DNA of 64,000 nt from Parvibaculum indicum (lineage in GTDB: Bacteria; Pseudomonadota; Alphaproteobacteria; Parvibaculales; Parvibaculaceae), in the NCBI RefSeq assembly GCF_011762095.1, contig NZ_JAASQO010000013.1, forward strand, positions 40,731-104,730. The letters run 5' to 3'. Positions 17,401 through 27,163 of the stretch are shown here, piece by piece (position 1 is the stretch's first letter; each line of letters begins with the position of its first letter). The notes beneath the pieces were generated by a model. That model made no database searches, was not told the origin of the DNA, and saw only the letters and a program-made list of their open reading frames with translations. The translations under genes were made by a program, and so were the position numbers.

Positions 17401-18584
17401 TCACCCGTCCGTCACGCGCGATCGAGATTAGCTTCATCGTCATCGCCCTTATCCTGCTCGCCAGTGCGCCGGCGCTGGCCCAGCAGGGCAGCGTGCTGAC
17501 GACGCTTGAGAACCAGGTCTCGACGGCCGCCAAGGGCTGGGAGACGACGGTGATGAACGCCGCCCGCTCTTTGTTCTGGATCCTCGCCGGCATCGAGGTG
17601 GGCATCGCCGCTGTTTGGCTTGCCCTGCAGGCCGCCTCACTCGATGCTTGGTTCGCCGAGCTCGTCCGCAGAATCATGTTCATCGGCCTGTTCGCCTTCA
17701 TCCTCGACAGGGGACCAGCCTTCGCCAAGTCGATCGTCGACAGCCTGTTTCAGATCGGCGCCAATGGCGGCTCGGCCTCGCCCGCGAACATCTTCGATGC
17801 GGGCATTCGCGTCGCCTCCAAGATGTCGGAGCAGGCGAAGTTCGGCCTGTTCGAAGACAACGCGCTGGCGATCGCCGCCGTCTTCGCCATGGTCATCGTC
17901 GTCATTGCGTTCAGCCTGGTGGCGGCGATCTTCGTGGCGGTAATGGTCGAGATGTATGTCGGGCTTCTCGCCGGGATGATCATGCTCGGTCTCGGCGGCT
18001 CGTCCTTCACGAAGGATTTCGCGGTCCGCTATCTCGTCTATGCCTTTTCGGTCGGCATGAAGCTGATGGCGCTGGTGATGATCGCCCGCATCGGCTCGGA
18101 CGTGCTGCTCGGCCTCGCCGAGGCGCCGACGGCGACGTCCGACCAGTTCATCACCACGCTCGCAATCGCCGGTATCTCGGTCGTGGTGTTCATCATCGCC
18201 ATGTATGTGCCGCCGATCGTGCAGGGCGTAGTGCAGGGCGCCTCGATCTCCGGCGGCATGGAAGCGATCCGTCATGGCGGCCAGGCGGCGACCTTCGCTG
18301 CTGGCGGCGCTTTCCTCGGCGCGAGCGCGGCGATGTCCGGAGCGTCGGCGGCGAGGAGCGCCCGAGCTGGCGGCTCTTCGATGGCGGGGGCAGCGTTGCG
18401 CGGCATGGCGTCGGGCATCGGCAATGCCGGCTGGGCGGCGGGATCAGCGGCGAAGGAGAAGGCAATCGCGGCGCCCGGTGCCTATGCCGGATCCCTGCTC
18501 GGACTGGCAAACGCCAAGCTCGATCAGTCGCGGCAGAAATCGCCGGCGCCACCACCACCGCCACCGCCGATTCAGGACAAGTGA
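17394..18584 (+). CDS. trbL: TrbL, VirB6-like polytopic membrane protein
   Basis: TrbL is an inner-membrane channel component. The 396-residue protein starts [13 protein letters not shown], with a signal-like helix to about residue 30, then at least five hydrophobic segments between about 55 and 275. An Ala/Gly/Ser-rich region (about 290-370) follows, and the C-terminus is proline-rich ([13 protein letters not shown]). The overall plan and length fit the Ti TrbL family. It overlaps trbK by 7 bases. Confidence 0.94.
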   Translation: MVVTRPSRAIEISFIVIALILLASAPALAQQGSVLTTLENQVSTAAKGWETTVMNAARSLFWILAGIEVGIAAVWLALQAASLDAWFAELVRRIMFIGLFAFILDRGPAFAKSIVDSLFQIGANGGSASPANIFDAGIRVASKMSEQAKFGLFEDNALAIAAVFAMVIVVIAFSLVAAIFVAVMVEMYVGLLAGMIMLGLGGSSFTKDFAVRYLVYAFSVGMKLMALVMIARIGSDVLLGLAEAPTATSDQFITTLAIAGISVVVFIIAMYVPPIVQGVVQGASISGGMEAIRHGGQAATFAAGGAFLGASAAMSGASAARSARAGGSSMAGAALRGMASGIGNAGWAAGSAAKEKAIAAPGAYAGSLLGLANAKLDQSRQKSPAPPPPPPPIQDK

Positions 18585-18600
18585 GGGGAGACGCATCAGC

Positions 18601-19260
18601 ATGGCCGCCAGTCCGCCCGACAATCCCTACATCGCCGCCCGCCAGGAATGGAACGAGCGCTACGGCTCCTATGTCAAAGCCGCGGCCGCGTGGCGGCTCG
18701 TCGGCATCACCGGCATGCTGATGGCCGTGGTCGGCTTCAGCTACGCGCTCTATCAGAGCACGCAGGTGAAGCTCGTTCCCTACATCGTGGAGGTCGACCG
18801 CCTCGGCACCGCGGTAACGGCCGGCTTTCCGCAGCAGATCGAATATGCCGATCCCCGCGTCGTGCGCGCGACGCTTGGCACCTTCGTGTCGAACTTCCGC
18901 AGCGTGACGCCAGACGCGGTGGTGCAGAAGCAATACATCGATCGCACCTATGCACTGCTGCGCACCTCCGATCCGGCGACGGAGAAGATCAACGCCTGGT
19001 TTCGCGGCAATTCCCCGTTCGAGAAGGCGAAGAACGCGACCGTAGCGATCGAGGTCAACAATGTCGTGCCGCTCTCCAACCAGAGCTACCAGATCGACTG
19101 GACCGAATATGAGCGCGACCGGAAGGGCAAGGAGACCGCGGTGCGCCGCTTCCGCGGCATCGCGACCGTGACACTGACTCCGCCGCAGGACGAGGGCGTC
19201 ATCCGCCTCAATCCGATCGGCTTGTATCTGCGGGACTTTGAATGGACCGCCCAGCTGTGA
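18601..19260 (+). CDS. trbF: TrbF, VirB8-like protein
   Basis: TrbF is an inner-membrane protein with a periplasmic NTF2-like domain that links channel components. The 219-residue protein has the conserved N-terminal [19 protein letters not shown], one membrane helix (about 37-56) and a periplasmic domain ending [22 protein letters not shown] lies before the start. The family length is 220. Confidence 0.96.
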   Translation: MAASPPDNPYIAARQEWNERYGSYVKAAAAWRLVGITGMLMAVVGFSYALYQSTQVKLVPYIVEVDRLGTAVTAGFPQQIEYADPRVVRATLGTFVSNFRSVTPDAVVQKQYIDRTYALLRTSDPATEKINAWFRGNSPFEKAKNATVAIEVNNVVPLSNQSYQIDWTEYERDRKGKETAVRRFRGIATVTLTPPQDEGVIRLNPIGLYLRDFEWTAQL

Positions 19261-20102
19261 AAGGCCCGCGCACTCCGATGGCTAGAGAAGGAACGATCAT
19301 TGCCGCAATCCTACTCGCCCTGTCGATGAGTTTCATCGCAGCGTCGGCGGTCGCCCAGGGTATGAGCGCAAACGAGGCCCGCGGGACGAACATTTCCGGA
19401 CAGTGGCGCGGTTCGCGCGGGCTCGTCACGAGAGGCTCGGACGGGAAGGTGATCTTCCTCTATGGCGAGATCCAGCCTTCCGTCGTGTGCTCGCCCCTGC
19501 AGGTCTGCGATATCGAGCTACAGGCTGGCGAGGTGGTGCGCGACGTGCTCGTTGGTGACACGGTTCGCTGGAAGGTCGAACCCGCGACCTCCGGAGCCGT
19601 AGGCGGGCAGGCGATCCATCTGATCGTCAAGCCGGCCGAGCCGGGGCTTGTCACCTCGATGGTGGTGACGACGTCGCGGCGCACCTACCACATCCAGCTC
19701 AAGTCGCATCAAAGCCAGTACATGGCACGCATCGGCTTCGAATATCCCGAAGACGTCTCGACCCGCCTGTCCGACATCAACGCCCGGCTCGAGGCGAGCA
19801 CGATCCCGGGCGCCGGCGTGCCAGCCGAGCAGCTGAACTTCCAGTACAGCGTGAGCGGCAGCGCCAGTTGGCGGCCGACCCGCGTCTATTCGGACGGAGA
19901 GAAGACCTACATTCAGTTTCCCCGTTCGGTGTCCGGGCAGGACGCGCCGGTGCTCTTCGTAGTCTCCGGCGGACAGAACCGCATCGTCAATTACCGCATG
20001 AAGGGCAACATGATGGTGATCGACTACAACGTCGATCGCGCCGTCCTCGTCTCGGGCGTCGGCTGGCACCAGGACAAGATCACCATCAGCAGGGGAGGGT
20101 AG
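19242..20102 (+). CDS. trbG: TrbG, VirB9-like protein
   Basis: TrbG is a periplasmic/outer-membrane component that binds TrbI and TrbH. From 19242 it has 286 residues; an in-frame ATG at 19278 ([10 protein letters not shown]) gives a cleaner signal peptide and is an equally possible start. VirB9-like beta-domain motifs are visible ([14 protein letters not shown] region near 85, then [17 protein letters not shown], and [13 protein letters not shown] near the end). It overlaps trbF by 19 bases if the long start is used. Confidence 0.93.
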   Translation: MDRPAVKGPRTPMAREGTIIAAILLALSMSFIAASAVAQGMSANEARGTNISGQWRGSRGLVTRGSDGKVIFLYGEIQPSVVCSPLQVCDIELQAGEVVRDVLVGDTVRWKVEPATSGAVGGQAIHLIVKPAEPGLVTSMVVTTSRRTYHIQLKSHQSQYMARIGFEYPEDVSTRLSDINARLEASTIPGAGVPAEQLNFQYSVSGSASWRPTRVYSDGEKTYIQFPRSVSGQDAPVLFVVSGGQNRIVNYRMKGNMMVIDYNVDRAVLVSGVGWHQDKITISRGG

Positions 20103-20105
20103 GCG

Positions 20106-20558
20106 ATGAGCGCCCGACACCTCCTCCCCCGGCTTCTTGGAGTCACTCTGGCCGCCGCGCTGCTCGCCGGCTGCCAGACCTTCGGAGCGGAAGGGCTCGT
20201 GGCCAGCTCCGCGCCGCAGGAGATCTCCGGCCCCGCCGCCAGCGCCATTGCCGGCGACATGGTCAGCCGCCTTGCCGAGCATGTCGGACCCGGAACCGGG
20301 ACGATCCTGTTGAAGGCGGACGGCTCGCCGTTCGGCGGCGCGCTCGAGGCCTCGCTGAAGGCGTGGGGCTACGCGGTGGTCAGCGACCAGAAGGCCGAGG
20401 GCGAGAAGCTCATCCCCCTCGCCTATGTGATCGGAAGCTATGACGGCCAAGTGCTTGCGCGCCTCTCGACCGGTTCGCTCGACCTTGGGCGTGCCTACAC
20501 CGCGACCTCTGCCGGTGCGACCCCGACGAGTCCGCTGTCGGTCATGCAGCGCGGGTAA
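20106..20558 (+). CDS. trbH: TrbH, VirB7-like lipoprotein
   Basis: The 150-residue precursor has a lipoprotein signal with the lipobox LLAGC (Cys at about 23), so the mature protein should be lipid-anchored. It is expected to stabilise TrbG in the outer membrane. The C-terminal region is beta-rich and short. It lies 3 bases after trbG and 12 bases before trbI, the standard Ti gene order. Confidence 0.92.
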   Translation: MSARHLLPRLLGVTLAAALLAGCQTFGAEGLVASSAPQEISGPAASAIAGDMVSRLAEHVGPGTGTILLKADGSPFGGALEASLKAWGYAVVSDQKAEGEKLIPLAYVIGSYDGQVLARLSTGSLDLGRAYTATSAGATPTSPLSVMQRG

Positions 20559-20570
20559 GGGGAGGGGAGC

Positions 20571-21872
20571 ATGGTTCAATCCCTCAAGCTCGGCGGGGAA
20601 GCGGCGGAGCCGAAAATCCGGCGGATCAATCGCCTGCCGATCGTGATCGCGATCGCACTCGTCGTCGCCTTTCTTGCCGTGATCATGTACGGTCTGAGCT
20701 CGCGCGGACTGTACTTCTCGCGCAACCCGTCGATCGAGCAGGCCGGGGGCGCGCCGGCTTCTACCTATGCCGACCAGCTGAAACGCGGCGTGTCGGACGG
20801 GATCATCGGCGATCCCGCGGAAGCGCCGGTGTTTCAGCCGACTCCGCCGGAGCGGATCGATCCGGCAGCGCCCCCGAAACCCGTCGCGGTGCAGCCTGAG
20901 CGCGCGACGGCCGAAGGCGAGCCCGAGGCCGTATGGCGTGCGCGGCTCAAGCGAGAGGCCGATGAGCAGTACTATCGCGAGCTCCAGCGCCAGCGCATGG
21001 CACGGATGCAGGCCAACGACACGGCCTACGACTCGCCGCTCGCGATCAATGTCGACAAGCTGCGCAGCAGTGGACGGACCGATCCCGGCGCTGCGCAGCC
21101 TGCCGGCGCCGGGGCCACAGGTACCGGCGCTACGGCTGACCTTTATGCCGCGGCGCTGCGAGCTGGCCTCGGCAGCCAGAACCTCGACCCGAATGCCCAG
21201 CGCACGAAGGAGGACTTTTTCAACGCCGACATCAAGGAGCTCGGCTACCTCCCCAACCAGGTCGTGCCGCAACGCTCCCCTTACGAGCTCAAGCGCGGCT
21301 CGGTGATCCCGGCGACGCTCATCACCGGCATCAACTCAGATCTTCCCGGCCGCATCACCGCGCAGGTCAGCCAGAACGTCTACGACAGTGCGACCGGGCA
21401 CCGCCTCCTCATCCCGCAGGGGACGAAGCTCTTCGGTCGCTATGACAGCAAGGTGTCGTTCGGCCAGTCCCGCGTGCTCGTCGTCTGGACGGACATCATC
21501 TTCCCGAACGGATCTACCCTGCAGATCGGCGGCATGGCCGGGACGGATGCCGAAGGCTATGGCGGGTTCAATGACCAGGTGGATAACCACTATCTGAAGA
21601 CATTTGGCTCCGCGATCCTGCTCGCGGTTATCGGCGCCGGCATCGACATGGCCGTCCCGCAAAACACCAACCCGTTCAACAACGGAAATAGCGCAGAGGA
21701 TGCCGCACGGCGGAATTTCGCGGAGACCTTCGGACGGGTCGCAGAACGGACGATCAACAAGAATCTCGAAGTCCAGCCGACGCTTGAAATCCGGCCGGGG
21801 TACAAGTTCAACGTCCTTGTCGATCAGGACATCATCTTTCCCGGAATCTATCGCGGGCGGGGGGAGGAGTGA
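20571..21872 (+). CDS. trbI: TrbI, VirB10-like channel protein
   Basis: TrbI spans the envelope and links the inner and outer membrane complexes. The 433-residue protein has a short cytoplasmic N-terminus, one membrane helix (about 22-42), a proline-rich linker (about 80-110) and the VirB10 C-terminal domain. Typical motifs are VIPATLITGINSDLPG, RLLIPQGTKLFGRYDS and YKFNVLVDQDI. It is the last gene of the trb operon. In the related plasmids traR follows, but here cargo begins. Confidence 0.96.
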   Translation: MVQSLKLGGEAAEPKIRRINRLPIVIAIALVVAFLAVIMYGLSSRGLYFSRNPSIEQAGGAPASTYADQLKRGVSDGIIGDPAEAPVFQPTPPERIDPAAPPKPVAVQPERATAEGEPEAVWRARLKREADEQYYRELQRQRMARMQANDTAYDSPLAINVDKLRSSGRTDPGAAQPAGAGATGTGATADLYAAALRAGLGSQNLDPNAQRTKEDFFNADIKELGYLPNQVVPQRSPYELKRGSVIPATLITGINSDLPGRITAQVSQNVYDSATGHRLLIPQGTKLFGRYDSKVSFGQSRVLVVWTDIIFPNGSTLQIGGMAGTDAEGYGGFNDQVDNHYLKTFGSAILLAVIGAGIDMAVPQNTNPFNNGNSAEDAARRNFAETFGRVAERTINKNLEVQPTLEIRPGYKFNVLVDQDIIFPGIYRGRGEE

Positions 21873-22038
21873 AGGATCGGTGGGAATCAGGATTTTCGGC
21901 CGCGATTGGTGACAGAGTCGTTGCCGAGCGAATCCAACACCCAGGACATGTCAGTGCGTTGCACGCCAGCCAAATCAACGTCGGGTGGCTGTCCCTCTAG
22001 CGAAGTTCAGATCCATCGCTCCCATGACGCCGATCAGT

Positions 22039-23151
22039 TTATCCAAGACGATTGCGGAACAGCCACGCAGCGAGCGGCAAGGTGACGGCGGCCACAGCCA
22101 GCAATGGCAAGAAATTGGAGGCGATATCGCCGAAGGTGGCGCCTTCCAGATAGACGCGGCGGACAATATCGATCCCGAAGCGCAACGGGTTCACATAGGT
22201 TGCGACTTGCAGTATCGCCGGCATGTTGCGCACGGGCGTCAGCAGGCCCGACAAGAGCATCAGGGGCATGACCAGCATGAAAGTATAGAGCATGGCCTGC
22301 TGCATGGTGAGCGAGACCGCGGAGATTGACAGACCGATCCCGACAGACGCCACCGTGAAGCAGAAAAGCCCGAAATACAGCAGCCATACCGACCCGTTCA
22401 TCGGAATCTGGAACCAGAAAAGGATGATCAGAAAGATGATCGTCGACTGGATCAGGCCGATAAAGATCGACGGAAGTGCTTTCCCGATCAGGATCTGCAA
22501 CGGCGTCAGCGGCGTCACCAGCAACTGGTCAAAGGTTCCCTGTTCACGCTCGCGGGCAACCGACAGGGCGGCGAGCATGAGCGTCTGGATCATGCTGAGC
22601 GAAGCGATCAGCGCCGGCATCATGTTCCAGCGGGATTCAAGATTGGGATTGAACCAGGAACGGCGGACGATGGTGATGGAGGACCTGTTGCCGAGCGTTT
22701 GATTGTAGGAGGTCACGATCGACGAGACATAGGCCGCGGCGGCGCCGGCCGTCGACGAGTTGCGCCCGTCGAGGATGACCTGAAGCGGCGCCTGCTGGTT
22801 TGCCGCCAGACGCGCCTCGAAATCCGATGGGATGCTGACGACGAGAAGGGCGTCACCCTTGTCGATCACGCCTGCGATCTGGTCGGATGACGTCAGTGTC
22901 GCAACACGCTCGAACACGCCGGTTCCGTCAAGCCGGGCCAGCAGTTGCGTTGCGGTCGCACCCCGGCTGTGGTCCAGGACCGCATAGGGCACATGCGTCA
23001 AGTCGTACGTCGCGCCATAACCGAAGAGCAATGCCTGCAGCAGGGCGGGTGCGAAGAGCAGCACGCGGCTGGACGGGTCCTTGACCAGCGCGAGGAGCTC
23101 CTTTCGGAACAACGCCAGCGTCCGGAAGAAATAGGTGATCACCGGGTTCAT
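22039..23151 (-). CDS. ybhR: ABC-2 type permease (YbhR-like)
   Basis: This 370-residue membrane protein is the second permease of a four-gene exporter operon. It has one helix near the N-terminus (about 27-47), a long periplasmic part (about 55-180) and five or more helices towards the C-terminus (about 183-368). The family signature AREREQGTFDQLLVTPL is at about 200-216. YbhR/YbhS pair with the ATPase YbhF and the adaptor YbhG, and in E. coli take part in export of cationic drugs. It lies 4 bases after ybhS. Confidence 0.88.
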   Translation of the reverse strand: MNPVITYFFRTLALFRKELLALVKDPSSRVLLFAPALLQALLFGYGATYDLTHVPYAVLDHSRGATATQLLARLDGTGVFERVATLTSSDQIAGVIDKGDALLVVSIPSDFEARLAANQQAPLQVILDGRNSSTAGAAAAYVSSIVTSYNQTLGNRSSITIVRRSWFNPNLESRWNMMPALIASLSMIQTLMLAALSVAREREQGTFDQLLVTPLTPLQILIGKALPSIFIGLIQSTIIFLIILFWFQIPMNGSVWLLYFGLFCFTVASVGIGLSISAVSLTMQQAMLYTFMLVMPLMLLSGLLTPVRNMPAILQVATYVNPLRFGIDIVRRVYLEGATFGDIASNFLPLLAVAAVTLPLAAWLFRNRLG

Positions 23152-23155
23152 CGCG

Positions 23156-24286
23156 TCAGTCCAGCTTCTTCCTGAGCGAACGACGGGTCAGCCCGATCAG
23201 GACGACGGCGTAAAGCGCGAGGATGGCGCAATCGCGCAGGATATCGGGCCAGTAGTTGCCGGCCAGAAAGAGCGTCTTGATCAATCCCATGAAATGCGTG
23301 GCGGGAAGAACCTGGCTGATGATCTGAATGACCACGGGGACGTTGCGCAGGTCGAAGACGAAGCCTGACAGCATCATCGCGGGCATGAAGCTGGTGAGAA
23401 GCGCCATCTGGCTGGCGGCGAACTGGTTGCGCGTCGCGGCAGAGATGAACAGCCCGAGGCTGAGCGAGACCATCAGATAGAGAAGCGACGAGACGATGAT
23501 GACGGGGAGCGAACCACGCATCGGAACATGGAACAGATACTTCGCGGCGAGCAGGCACATGATCAGGTCGATGCCGCCGATCACGACATAGGGCGCGAGC
23601 TTGGCCAGCACGAGTTCCAGCGGCCTAACCGGAGTGACGAAAAGCGATTCCAGCGTTCCCCGCTCCCATTCGCGCGCCACCAGCAGCGAGGTCAGGAAGG
23701 CACCGATCAGCGTCATCACCAGCACCAGCAGTCCCGGAACGAGATACCAGGTGCTCTCGCCGGCTTCGTTGAACCATGTCCTCTGCACGATGGTGATGTT
23801 CGGCGCCGCGGTCGGTTTGTTGCCTGCCTGGTCGGCCAGCTGTTGGGTCGGTATCGCAAGCGCCCCGGCGACATAACCTTCCATCGTCGAAGCGGTATTT
23901 GAATCGACACCGTTGAGAAGCAACTGCAATTGCGCATCGCCTGCAGCCAGCCGCCGGGAGAAATCGATTGGTACGCGCAGGATCGCATCGGTCTGGCCGG
24001 CCCGGATCATACGCGCGGCCTCAGCCATCGAGGTTACCCAGCTCGGCGCGAGATAGGGCGAGCCTTGCAGCCCGGAGACAACATTACGGGCGGTCGGCGA
24101 GCTGTCCTCGAGCACCACCGTCACACGCGCGTCCTTCACGTCGAAGGACAGGCCGTAGCCGAACAAAAGGATCAGCACGACCGGCAGCACGAGCCCGACG
24201 ACCAGGTTGCTGCGATCGCGCAGCATCTGTCGGGTTTCCTTGCGCGTCAGCGCGACGAGGCGCGTGGAAAAGCCGGATTCGCTCAT
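23156..24286 (-). CDS. ybhS: ABC-2 type permease (YbhS-like)
   Basis: The 376-residue permease has the same layout as its neighbour: a first helix at about 28-48, a periplasmic part and a C-terminal cluster of helices. The signature REWERGTLESLFVTPV is at about 206-221. It shares the membrane core of the exporter with YbhR and overlaps the ybhF stop by ATGA, so translation is coupled. The substrate is unknown. Confidence 0.88.
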   Translation of the reverse strand: MSESGFSTRLVALTRKETRQMLRDRSNLVVGLVLPVVLILLFGYGLSFDVKDARVTVVLEDSSPTARNVVSGLQGSPYLAPSWVTSMAEAARMIRAGQTDAILRVPIDFSRRLAAGDAQLQLLLNGVDSNTASTMEGYVAGALAIPTQQLADQAGNKPTAAPNITIVQRTWFNEAGESTWYLVPGLLVLVMTLIGAFLTSLLVAREWERGTLESLFVTPVRPLELVLAKLAPYVVIGGIDLIMCLLAAKYLFHVPMRGSLPVIIVSSLLYLMVSLSLGLFISAATRNQFAASQMALLTSFMPAMMLSGFVFDLRNVPVVIQIISQVLPATHFMGLIKTLFLAGNYWPDILRDCAILALYAVVLIGLTRRSLRKKLD

Positions 24287-26055
24287 GCCGCCTTCTCCTT
24301 GTTCTCACGGGCGGCGCGACCCTGCTCGACGATCGCGATAAAGGCGCTGTTCATGTCGGCGCCAGCATCGCCCGCCTGCTCACGCACCTCGCGCGGCGTG
24401 CCGAGCGCCAGCATCTCGCCGGCGTCCTGAATGGCGATGCGGTCGCAGTATTCCGCTTCCTCCATGAAATGCGTGGTGATGATGATCGTCACCCCGCTCA
24501 CGGCGAGCGACGTAATGGTGCGCCAGAAGGCCCGGCGGGCAAGCGGATCGATTCCGCTCGTCGGCTCATCCAGAAAGAGGATCTCCGGCTGGTGCAGCAG
24601 GCCGGTCGCCATGGCGAGGCGCTGCTTGTAGCCGGCGGGCAGGATGCCGCTTTGGGCCGCGGGATCGAGGCTGAACTGTTCGATCGACGCGGATATGCGG
24701 TTGCGCAACGCCTTTCCGCTCAAGCCGTAGGCGCCGCCGAAGAATTCGAGGTTCTCGCGCACGGACAGATTGCCGTAGAGCGCGAACTTCTGCGAGACGT
24801 AGCCGATCCGTGCACGTGCCGCGGCGCGTGCGCTGCGAAGGTTCAATCCTGCGACCTCCAGATGACCGCTGGTCGCCGGCAACAGGCCGCAAAGCATCCG
24901 GAAGGTCGTGGTCTTGCCCGCGCCGTTTGGGCCGAGCAGGCCGAAAATCTCGCCGCGCGCGACATCGAAGGAGGTGGCGGCAACCGCTGTAAAATCGCCG
25001 AACTTGCGCACAAGATCGCGCACGACGATGACCGGCTTGCCGTCATCTTTCGCGGTATGGGCAGCGGATTTCTCCAGTTCCTCCTTCGGCGTGGTCTTAG
25101 TTTCCGTTTCGCCTTCCTCTTCCCGCAGGAGCATCATGAAGGCGTCTTCCAGCTCTTCCGCGCGGGGCTCGACCGAAGTGCCATCGAGCAGGTCGTTCAG
25201 TCGCGCCTGCTCCGCCTCGGGCTGGCGAATGAAGCGCACATTGCCGCCCTTCGGCACCGCGTCGATGATCAGCTCGGGGACGTCGATCAACCGGGCCTGG
25301 AGTTGGCGCGCGGGCATATCCACGGGCGTCGCCGCCGTGAAAGTCAGGCCTTGCGCCCGCTTGCTCAAGGCGTCGGGAGCGCCGTCGGCCAGCAGCTTTC
25401 CCTTGTGCATCACGAAGACCTGCGCGCAGCGCTCGGCCTCGTCCATGTAAGCGGTGCTGACGATGACGCTGAGCTTCTCGTCGTCGATGAGTTGCTGCAC
25501 GATCTTCCAAAGATCGCGGCGCGACAGCGGATCGACGCCGACGCTCGGCTCGTCGAGCAGAAGAAGGTCGGGAGAGCGCACCAGCGTGCAGGCAAGCCCG
25601 AGCTTCTGCTTCATGCCTCCGGAGAGCTTGCCGGCCGGCCGATCGGTGAAGCGCGCCATGTCCGTCACCTCGAGCATGCGCGCAAAGCGTTCCTGACGTT
25701 CGTCATGGGGAACGCCATGAAGGTCGGCATAAAGGTCGAGATTCTCCTGAACGCTCAGGTCCTCGTAGAGTCCGAAGCGCTGCGGCATATAGCTGATGCG
25801 GTCTTGAACCGATTGCGGATCGGCAGCGACGTCGATGCCCAATACACGCAGGGAGCCGGCGTCGGGCTTCAGGAGTCCGGCCAACATGCGCATGAGCGTC
25901 GTCTTGCCGGCTCCGTCCGGCCCGACAAGCGCCGTCAGTTCACCGGCCTGCACCGACAGCGAAATCCCGTCGACCGCGGCGATCTCGCCGCCATCGGGGC
26001 CCTGGAAGGTCTTGCGGAGGTTCTCGACCGTAACGGTCAAGTTCTGATCGCTCAT
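24283..26055 (-). CDS. ybhF: Dual ATP-binding ABC exporter subunit (YbhF-like)
   Basis: A single 590-residue chain carries two ABC ATPase domains. Domain 1 has GPDGAGKTT (about 43), the signature LSGGMKQ and LLLLDEPSVGVDP. Domain 2 has GPNGAGKTT (about 374), a weaker signature LPAGYKQ and ILFLDEPTSGIDP. A linker of about 100 residues joins them. Fused ATPases of this kind drive YbhRS. The start overlaps the ybhG stop and the stop overlaps the ybhS start. Confidence 0.92.
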   Translation of the reverse strand: MSDQNLTVTVENLRKTFQGPDGGEIAAVDGISLSVQAGELTALVGPDGAGKTTLMRMLAGLLKPDAGSLRVLGIDVAADPQSVQDRISYMPQRFGLYEDLSVQENLDLYADLHGVPHDERQERFARMLEVTDMARFTDRPAGKLSGGMKQKLGLACTLVRSPDLLLLDEPSVGVDPLSRRDLWKIVQQLIDDEKLSVIVSTAYMDEAERCAQVFVMHKGKLLADGAPDALSKRAQGLTFTAATPVDMPARQLQARLIDVPELIIDAVPKGGNVRFIRQPEAEQARLNDLLDGTSVEPRAEELEDAFMMLLREEEGETETKTTPKEELEKSAAHTAKDDGKPVIVVRDLVRKFGDFTAVAATSFDVARGEIFGLLGPNGAGKTTTFRMLCGLLPATSGHLEVAGLNLRSARAAARARIGYVSQKFALYGNLSVRENLEFFGGAYGLSGKALRNRISASIEQFSLDPAAQSGILPAGYKQRLAMATGLLHQPEILFLDEPTSGIDPLARRAFWRTITSLAVSGVTIIITTHFMEEAEYCDRIAIQDAGEMLALGTPREVREQAGDAGADMNSAFIAIVEQGRAARENKEKAA

Positions 26056-27065
26056 GAAGCCGTCTCTTTGGGCACGGCCCCGGTCGATATCCGGACCGTC
26101 GCCGGCTGGCCAAGACGCAGAACGTTGTCGGTGTCGGAGACGACGATGCGCACCTCATAGACGAGATTGGTGCGAAGCTCCTCGGTCTGCACCGACTTCG
26201 GCGTGAACTCGGCAACCGACGAAATGTATCCGATCTTGCCGTCGACTGGCCGATCGGGATGGCTGTCGGTGAAGACGCGGGCCTCCATGCCGGGCCTGAT
26301 CCTGCCGAGGTCCGGTTCGCTGACGTATACGCGCACCCATTTCGGTTCGGTGAGCGCCAGCGAGAACACGGCCGACGAGGGGGTCACTATGTCGCCGGGT
26401 TCATGCAGGCGAGAACGGACGACGGCATCGACCGGTACGCGAAGCTGGCCTTGGTCGATCTGGTGTTTCAAGAGCGCGAGATTGGCTTCCGCCGCCTTCA
26501 GTTGCGCTTCGGCACCGGCGATGTCCTCGGCTCGGGGGCCGGCTTGCGCAAGTTCGAGCGCTGCCCGCAGTTCATTGACCTTCGCCCGGGCGACCTGCGC
26601 ATCCGCGCGCCGCTGATCTACGGTTTGCTGGGTGATCGCACCGCTTGCGGAACGCTGCAGGTCCGTCGCACGGGCGTAGTCCTGATCGGCACGCGTCGCC
26701 GACGCCTCGGCCGACGCGAGTTGGGCGCGTGCTTGCTCGATCTCCTCCGGGCGTGAGCCGTTGCGCAGGCGCAGCAGCGTTTGTCGCTGCGCCTCAACCT
26801 GACTTGCGGCCTGTTCGGCTTGGAGCGTCAGGGTCTTTGTATCGAGCAGGCCGATGATCTGCCCGGCCGTCACCCGATCGCCTTCCTCGACGCGCAACTC
26901 GGTGATCCGGCCGCCATTGTCGAAGGCGAGCGAAACCTGGCGGATGTCGACATTGCCGAAAACCGTCAATTCATTCGGATCGGCGCTGCTGCGATGGCTC
27001 CACCAGTACCAGCCGCCGGCGGCGAGCGCGGCTATCAGCAGGAGAATCACCGGGACTTTCTTCAT
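26052..27065 (-). CDS. ybhG: HlyD-type membrane fusion protein (YbhG-like)
   Basis: This 337-residue periplasmic adaptor has an N-terminal membrane anchor (about 4-23) and a biotinyl-lipoyl-like region split by a long coiled coil (about 85-200, rich in Ala, Glu, Gln). It then has a barrel domain with YVSEPDLGRIRPGM. It connects the inner-membrane ABC transporter to the outside. It is the first gene of the exporter operon, and a palindrome lies 52 bases upstream of it. Confidence 0.92.
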   Translation of the reverse strand: MKKVPVILLLIAALAAGGWYWWSHRSSADPNELTVFGNVDIRQVSLAFDNGGRITELRVEEGDRVTAGQIIGLLDTKTLTLQAEQAASQVEAQRQTLLRLRNGSRPEEIEQARAQLASAEASATRADQDYARATDLQRSASGAITQQTVDQRRADAQVARAKVNELRAALELAQAGPRAEDIAGAEAQLKAAEANLALLKHQIDQGQLRVPVDAVVRSRLHEPGDIVTPSSAVFSLALTEPKWVRVYVSEPDLGRIRPGMEARVFTDSHPDRPVDGKIGYISSVAEFTPKSVQTEELRTNLVYEVRIVVSDTDNVLRLGQPATVRISTGAVPKETAS

Positions 27066-27116
27066 GGCGCGGAGCCTTTGGACAACGCGGATGGCCGCGA
27101 CAGCAAAGAGACTAAA

Positions 27117-27133
27117 TCTAAATTGAATTTAGA
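27117..27133. promoter_or_regulatory. Perfect 17-bp palindrome, probable TetR operator
   Basis: TCTAAATT-G-AATTTAGA is a perfect inverted repeat in the gap upstream of the exporter operon (start 27065) and of the pseudogene on the other strand. A CecR-like TetR gene lies 1.4 kb away, and TetR proteins bind short palindromes of this kind. The pairing of protein and site is inferred. Confidence 0.6.
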
Positions 27134-27163
27134 GTTCCTGGCCGCTAAAGTCGAGACCGGCAT

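Noticed and set aside
23968..26160. 730-residue plus-strand frame opposite ybhF
   Set aside because: It has composition typical of the reverse strand of GC-rich genes; the real gene is the dual ABC ATPase.
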